This document shows, piece after piece, positions 59,844 through 64,000 of a stretch of 64,000 nt of DNA. This DNA is from Alkalihalobacillus sp. LMS39. Lineage in GTDB: Bacteria; Bacillota; Bacilli; Bacillales; Bacillaceae_F. Under the pieces are notes generated by a model. The model searched no databases. It had not been told where the DNA came from and was given only the letters and a program-made list of their open reading frames with translations. The stretch's first letter is position 1. Every line of letters starts with the position of its first letter. The stretch covers positions 496,001 through 560,000 of the forward strand of contig NZ_CP093300.1 of NCBI RefSeq assembly GCF_022812285.1. The letters run 5' to 3'. Both the position numbers and the translations under genes were made by a program.

Positions 59844-60323
59844 ATGTCGATTTATGAGTATTCGGTCCAAGTAAGCAATGGTGAAGAACAATCAATGGAG
59901 CATTATAAAGGAAAGGTATTACTTATTGTGAACACAGCAACGAAATGCGGGTTAGCTCCTCAATTTAATGAATTACAGTCGTTATATGAAACATATAAAG
60001 AGGAAGGCTTTACAGTATTAGCTTTTCCGAGTAATCAGTTTATGAATCAAGAACCAGGAACAGATGAAGAAGTGAAAGAAGCATGTTCAGTAAATTTTGG
60101 AGTAACGTTTCCTATATTCAAAAAAATAGACGTAAATGGAAAAGATACACACCCTTTGTTTCAATATTTAAAACAGGAAACAAAAGGACTTGTTTCTTCT
60201 GCGATAAAATGGAATTTCACGAAATTTCTAGTTGATAAGGAGGGCAAAGTTGTTTCACGTTATTCACCAACAACAACGCCTGAAAAAATTGAAGGAGATA
60301 TTCAGCGACTTTTGAAGGGGTAA
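59844..60323 (+). CDS. Glutathione peroxidase-family thiol peroxidase
   Basis: A 159-residue peroxidase of the glutathione peroxidase fold. The catalytic cysteine is Cys35 in NTATKCGLAPQ, with Gln in FPSNQFMNQEPG and Trp-Asn in KWNFTKFLVD completing the active site. It is a cysteine-type, monomeric enzyme that in Bacillus reduces organic hydroperoxides, probably with thioredoxin or bacillithiol, since glutathione is not made. Start at ATG 59844, eight bases after AGGAG. ohrR follows after five bases. The AATTAAATTG palindrome upstream suggests OhrR repression. Confidence 0.92.
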   Translation: MSIYEYSVQVSNGEEQSMEHYKGKVLLIVNTATKCGLAPQFNELQSLYETYKEEGFTVLAFPSNQFMNQEPGTDEEVKEACSVNFGVTFPIFKKIDVNGKDTHPLFQYLKQETKGLVSSAIKWNFTKFLVDKEGKVVSRYSPTTTPEKIEGDIQRLLKG

Positions 60324-60328
60324 CTCAA

Positions 60329-60763
60329 ATGGATCAAACGTTATTATTGCAAAATCAAATTTGTTTTAAACTATATGCATGTACAAGAGAAATGACAAAA
60401 TTATATGCCCCGTTGTTACAACCATTAGGCGTAACGTATTCTCAATATTTAGTTTTACTTGTGTTATGGGAGCATGAAAAACTAAGTGTAAAAAGCATTG
60501 GGGAAAAGCTGTTTCTAGATTCAGGAACGTTAACCCCGATGTTAAAGCGAATGGAAGAAAAAAAGCTTATTTCCCGAGTTCGCTCTGAAAAGGATGAACG
60601 AATCGTTGAGGTCATGTTAACGAAACAAGGACAACAATTGCAGCAACAAGCGTGTCATATTCCAGAAAAAATCGTCCAAGAAGCTGGTGAACATGAAAGG
60701 TTAGCTTCTTTATTAAATGAGTTACAGGTTGTACTAACAAAGGTAAACATGGAAAACGCGTAG
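60329..60763 (+). CDS. ohrR: OhrR, organic-hydroperoxide-sensing MarR regulator
   Basis: A 144-residue MarR-family repressor closely matching OhrR: ICFKLYACTREMTKLYAPLL contains the reactive cysteine (Cys12 here; Cys15 in B. subtilis), and DSGTLTPMLKRME is the recognition helix. Peroxide oxidises the cysteine and releases the operator. A second cysteine is present three positions after the LY pair (residue 18). It is cotranscribed with the peroxidase five bases upstream. Its normal partner, ohrA, is not in the window. A terminator overlaps its stop. Confidence 0.92.
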   Translation: MDQTLLLQNQICFKLYACTREMTKLYAPLLQPLGVTYSQYLVLLVLWEHEKLSVKSIGEKLFLDSGTLTPMLKRMEEKKLISRVRSEKDERIVEVMLTKQGQQLQQQACHIPEKIVQEAGEHERLASLLNELQVVLTKVNMENA

Positions 60764-60787
60764 ATGGGAAATCTACGCGTTTTTTTG
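60755..60787 (+). terminator. Terminator of the peroxidase-ohrR operon
   Basis: ACGCGTAGAT and ATCTACGCGT form a perfect stem around a short loop, with seven T residues after it. It spans the ohrR stop codon. Confidence 0.9.
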
Positions 60788-60810
60788 TGAGCCAGGGGGG
60801 TGTATTTGGA

Positions 60811-60996
60811 TTAAAGTTGTTGTTGAGCCATACGTACTAGGCGCTTTGTAATTTCTCCTCCTACTGAACCATTAGAGCGAGCTGTTGTTTCTGCACCTAA
60901 CTGAACACCAAATTCTTGAGCGATCTCATATTTCATTTGGTCTAACGCTTGTTGTACGTTTGGAACTAGTAGTTCGTTGTTGTTGTTTTGTGCCAC
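60811..60996 (-). CDS. Alpha/beta-type small acid-soluble spore protein
   Basis: A 61-residue spore DNA-protecting protein. The germination-protease site [20 protein letters not shown] and the ending [14 protein letters not shown] are diagnostic for alpha/beta SASP. It coats DNA in the forespore and is degraded on germination. Start is GTG 60996 behind AAGGAGGTGA. Upstream on the minus strand, TGTATA (61056-61051) and TATACTA (61032-61026) spaced 18 bases fit a forespore sigma-G promoter. It shows that the organism makes endospores. Confidence 0.95.
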   Translation of the reverse strand: MAQNNNNELLVPNVQQALDQMKYEIAQEFGVQLGAETTARSNGSVGGEITKRLVRMAQQQL

Positions 60997-61025
60997 TCTG
61001 TCTCACCTCCTTATGTAATTGGTCT

Positions 61026-61056
61026 TAGTATATATAGTTTGCAAAAAAATTATACA
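61026..61056 (-). promoter_or_regulatory. Probable sigma-G promoter of the SASP gene
   Basis: On the minus strand TGTATA and TATACTA are 18 bases apart, matching the sigma-G consensus (TGNATA and CATACTA) in most positions. It lies about 30 bases before the start codon. Confidence 0.55.
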
Positions 61057-61208
61057 AGCTGTACACTGGAATTTTTTTCTTTAACTAGCACTTATATAGT
61101 GTAGACCCAATTGAAATCAATGCAAGTTATACCCTTTTTGCAGAATTCCTATGATAAAATAAGGGGATTGGAATGATGATATCCTAGTACATAAAGGAGG
61201 CGAACGAT

Positions 61209-64000
61209 ATGAGTCTTCAATTTCTTATTGGTCGTTCAGGAACAGGGAAGACAACGCATTGCTTAGAAGAAATTAAAACAAAGCTGATTTCAGACCCATT
61301 AGGTTCTCCTGTCATATATCTTGTTCCTGACCAAATGACATTCCAGTCTGAATATAAATTGGTCCAGTCACCAGATATTAATGGGATGCTTCGCGCGCAA
61401 GTATTTAGCTTTACTCGTTTAGCATGGCGTGTGCTTCAAGAAACAGGTGGATTGTCTCGTTATCATATTGAACAAACGGGTGTTCATATGATGCTTAGAA
61501 AAATTGTGGAACATGAAAAGGACCAATTCAAAGTATTCGGTAAAGCTGCAGAAACGAACGGTTTTATTAAGCAACTTGAAGAAATGGTAGCAGAATGGAA
61601 ACGATATGCGATTACACCTGACATGTTATTAATGAATCGAGAAAGGATTCTTAGTCAAGGAGAACTTAAACCATATGAAAAAGTGTTAGCAGATAAATTA
61701 TATGATTTTTACATCATTACTAAACAGTTTGAGGAGCAGCTAGAAGGAAAATATGTTGATTCCGAAGATTATTTAACGCTATTAACAGAGAAAATACCTT
61801 TTTCTTCTTATATTGAAGAAAGTGAAATTTATATAGATGGTTTTCATAGTTTTACTCCTCAAGAGCTTTATGTTCTTGGTGCGTTAATGAAGAAAGCAAA
61901 GAAAGTAACTATCGCTTTGACGATTGACAAAGTATATGAGCATGACATGCCACATGAATTAGATTTGTTTCATATGACTGCAAAAACATATAAACAATTA
62001 ATATATATTGCAGAGCAAAACAATTGTGAACTAGAAAAGCCGATTCTTTTTTCTGAATCGTTTCGCTATAAAAGCCCAGCTATTGCTCACCTAGAACAGC
62101 ATTTTGATGCAAGACCAGCTGTTCTGTTTTCCGGTGAAAGTGATGTTTCGGTACTAACAGCTGTTCATCGCAGAGCAGAAGTAGAAGGAGTCGCACGTAC
62201 CATTCTCAAGCTAGTGCGAGAGGACCACTATCGTTTTCGCGATATCGCTTTACTCATTCGTAATAGTGAGGAGTATCATCATTTAATTGAAACGATTTTC
62301 AAAGATTATGAGATTCCCGTGTTCCTAGACCAAAAAAAATCGATGTTAAACCATCCGGTCGTAGAGTTTATGCGGTCCATCCTTGACATTTTCCAAGGGA
62401 ATTGGCGATATGAGGCTGTCTTTCGTTGTTTGAAAACGGACTTATTATTAAATGGTCCAATTGATAACCAAGTTAGGGAAACGATCGATGTACTTGAAAA
62501 CTATGTATTGGCATACGGTATCCAAGGTCATCGATGGTATGATGATAACCGCTGGAAATATAGACGCTTTCAAGCTATTGATGAGAATGAAGCAGTAAAA
62601 ACCGATGACGAAGAGAAAATGGAGTCAAGGTTAAATGAGTTAAGACAAGTCATCGTACAGCCAGTGAGAAAGCTAGAAAAGAAATTGATGAAAAAAAATA
62701 CGGTGCAAGAAAAATGTGAAGCGTTCTACTTATTTTTAGAAGAAGTGAACCTTCCCGCAAAACTTGAACAACTACGTGAAAAAGCGGTAGAAGAAGGACA
62801 AGTAGAGGCTGCTCGTGAGCATGATCAAGTGTGGAATACTGTTGTTGGGTTATTTGATCAAATTGTTGAAATGATCGGAGAAGAAACGATTTCTTTTGAT
62901 TTATTCAAAACGATGTTAGATACAGGTTTTGAAAGTATGACGTTTGCTATCGTGCCACCAGCGATTGACCAAGTACTCGTTGCTAGTATGGAACGGTCCC
63001 GTTTTTCAGATATACAAACGACGTTTATATTAGGAGTAAACGATGGTGTGATTCCTGCTAAGCCGAAGGAAGAAGGCGTGTTATCAGAACAAGAACGAGA
63101 CTGGTTTGACAAATTAGGAATGCCATTAGCACCTGGCAGTCGGCAACAATTACTTGATGAAGCTTTCTTGATTTATTTAGCCATGACAAGCCCAGCCAAG
63201 AAGTTGTATTTATCTTATCCACTTGCAGATGAAGAAGGAAAAACTCTACTTCCTTCAAATGTCATTAAACGAATGGAAGATGTCATACCTTCTGTCACGA
63301 AAGAGTTTATTATTAATGAACCAAATGAAGTCGCAGAAGAGCACCAACTTGATTTCGTTTCCAACCCGACAAAAACTCTGTCGTTTTTGTCTTACCAACT
63401 TCAAGCTTGGAAAAAAGGATACCCGATTTCGACTGTTTGGTGGGATGTCTATAACTGGTATGTTGAACATGAACAGACATCGAGGGCAAAAGCTGTGTTA
63501 TCAAGCTTATTTTATAAAAATGAAGCGAAGAAACTGGCAGCAAGTACAAGTCGTGCGCTTTACGGTGATCATATTAAAACAAGTGTATCTCGTATGGAGA
63601 AATATGAAAGCTGTGCTTTTTCACAGTTTGCATCACATGGTCTTAAGTTAAGAGAAAGGGAACTATTCCGCCTAGAAGCTCCTGACGTAGGAACGCTTTT
63701 TCATGCAGCATTAAAAATGGTAGCAGACCATCTAAGACAAGAAGGGATACATTGGGGACAATTATCAAAAGAGCAATGCGAACAATTGGCGAAAATGATG
63801 GTCGGACGATTAGCTCCAAAAATTCAACGGGAAATTCTCTTAAGTACAAATCGTTATCAATATATTACGAGAAAATTAGAGCAGGTCGTTGGACGGGCAT
63901 CGATAATTCTTCGTGACCATGCAAAGGTGAGTGGATTTTCTCCAGTTGGATTGGAAGTAGGGTTTGGACCGAGAGAACCTTTACCACCGATTCGATTTAC
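61209..64000 (+). CDS. addB: AddB helicase-nuclease subunit (5' part, runs off the window)
   Basis: The first 930 codons of AddB, the RecB-like nuclease subunit of AddAB, which processes double-strand breaks for recombination. The N-terminus MSLQFLIGRSGTGKTT has the degenerate Walker A helicase motif; IYLVPDQMTFQSEY and YIDGFHSFTP fit B. subtilis AddB. Cys802 in YESCAFSQFASHG corresponds to the first of the four iron-sulfur cysteines of the nuclease domain (Cys801 in B. subtilis); the other three would lie past the edge. AAAGGAGG precedes the ATG. addA is expected downstream. No frameshift seen. Confidence 0.94.
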   Translation, partial: MSLQFLIGRSGTGKTTHCLEEIKTKLISDPLGSPVIYLVPDQMTFQSEYKLVQSPDINGMLRAQVFSFTRLAWRVLQETGGLSRYHIEQTGVHMMLRKIVEHEKDQFKVFGKAAETNGFIKQLEEMVAEWKRYAITPDMLLMNRERILSQGELKPYEKVLADKLYDFYIITKQFEEQLEGKYVDSEDYLTLLTEKIPFSSYIEESEIYIDGFHSFTPQELYVLGALMKKAKKVTIALTIDKVYEHDMPHELDLFHMTAKTYKQLIYIAEQNNCELEKPILFSESFRYKSPAIAHLEQHFDARPAVLFSGESDVSVLTAVHRRAEVEGVARTILKLVREDHYRFRDIALLIRNSEEYHHLIETIFKDYEIPVFLDQKKSMLNHPVVEFMRSILDIFQGNWRYEAVFRCLKTDLLLNGPIDNQVRETIDVLENYVLAYGIQGHRWYDDNRWKYRRFQAIDENEAVKTDDEEKMESRLNELRQVIVQPVRKLEKKLMKKNTVQEKCEAFYLFLEEVNLPAKLEQLREKAVEEGQVEAAREHDQVWNTVVGLFDQIVEMIGEETISFDLFKTMLDTGFESMTFAIVPPAIDQVLVASMERSRFSDIQTTFILGVNDGVIPAKPKEEGVLSEQERDWFDKLGMPLAPGSRQQLLDEAFLIYLAMTSPAKKLYLSYPLADEEGKTLLPSNVIKRMEDVIPSVTKEFIINEPNEVAEEHQLDFVSNPTKTLSFLSYQLQAWKKGYPISTVWWDVYNWYVEHEQTSRAKAVLSSLFYKNEAKKLAASTSRALYGDHIKTSVSRMEKYESCAFSQFASHGLKLRERELFRLEAPDVGTLFHAALKMVADHLRQEGIHWGQLSKEQCEQLAKMMVGRLAPKIQREILLSTNRYQYITRKLEQVVGRASIILRDHAKVSGFSPVGLEVGFGPREPLPPIRF

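Overview
The window comes from a low-GC, endospore-forming member of the Bacillaceae. Evidence for this is strong AGGAGG-type ribosome binding sites, an alpha/beta-type small acid-soluble spore protein, close relatives of B. subtilis genes (rsbQ/rsbP, yugP, yfhP, cydABDC, yfiB/yfiC, ohrR, addB), SrtB/NEAT haem uptake, and Fur boxes of the 7-1-7 type. The overall flavour, with many small intergenic repeats, suggests the alkaliphilic or halotolerant Bacillus relatives, but the genus cannot be fixed from sequence alone.

Layout. 1-6.1 kb: a YhgE/Pip membrane protein, an M29 aminopeptidase and an ECF sigma factor with its DUF4179-type anti-sigma partner. 6.1-8.7 kb: a long repeat-filled gap, an isolated truA and yugP. 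8.8-15.9 kb: a signalling block. A c-di-GMP-I riboswitch with a terminator precedes a membrane GGDEF/EAL protein; a TPR-GGDEF protein, a YrvL-like membrane protein and the RsbQ-RsbP energy-stress pair follow. 16.1-17.8 kb: a DUF3231 protein and a methyltransferase. 18.0-24.0 kb: a five-gene cytochrome bd operon, cydA-cydB-cydS-cydD-cydC, with the tiny CydS subunit and an Fnr/Rex-type box. 24.5-28.0 kb: yfhP, a lysophospholipase-like hydrolase, a five-copy tandem hairpin array and a two-gene membrane operon. 28.1-40.3 kb: a Fur-controlled haem acquisition island (two sortase-B-anchored NEAT proteins, IsdE-like lipoprotein, permease, ATPase and sortase B on one strand; a second haem/siderophore ABC importer plus IsdG-type haem oxygenase on the other). 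40.6-47.2 kb: GDPD phosphodiesterase, a two-gene 2-oxoacid:ferredoxin oxidoreductase, an HD-GYP protein and a MarR regulator. 47.4-50.7 kb: a decayed zone with a Fur-boxed dead siderophore permease, a secreted amidase behind a 19-base homopolymer, and about 1.4 kb with no intact gene. 50.7-64 kb: a sodium/amino-acid symporter, a heterodimeric ABC exporter, a SpoVB-like flippase, an aldo/keto reductase, several microproteins, a glutathione peroxidase-ohrR operon, an SASP and the 5' part of addB.

Working together. The haem island forms a full relay: wall-anchored NEAT proteins attached by SrtB pass haem to the IsdE lipoprotein, the ABC importers bring it in and IsdG opens the ring. The signalling block couples c-di-GMP synthesis, breakdown and sensing (with the HD-GYP protein at 46 kb) to the sigma-B energy-stress branch.

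The most unusual content is non-coding. There are three independent repeat families. The first has four copies of a 186-bp element built from four roughly 22-bp CGGA(A)C/GTCCG units in a 2+2 inverted arrangement, with strictly kept spacing but unrelated spacer sequence. The second is a roughly 415-bp element with nested inverted repeats, in two full copies plus fragments. The third is a 253-bp array of five 52-bp hairpin units closed by 14-bp terminal inverted repeats.
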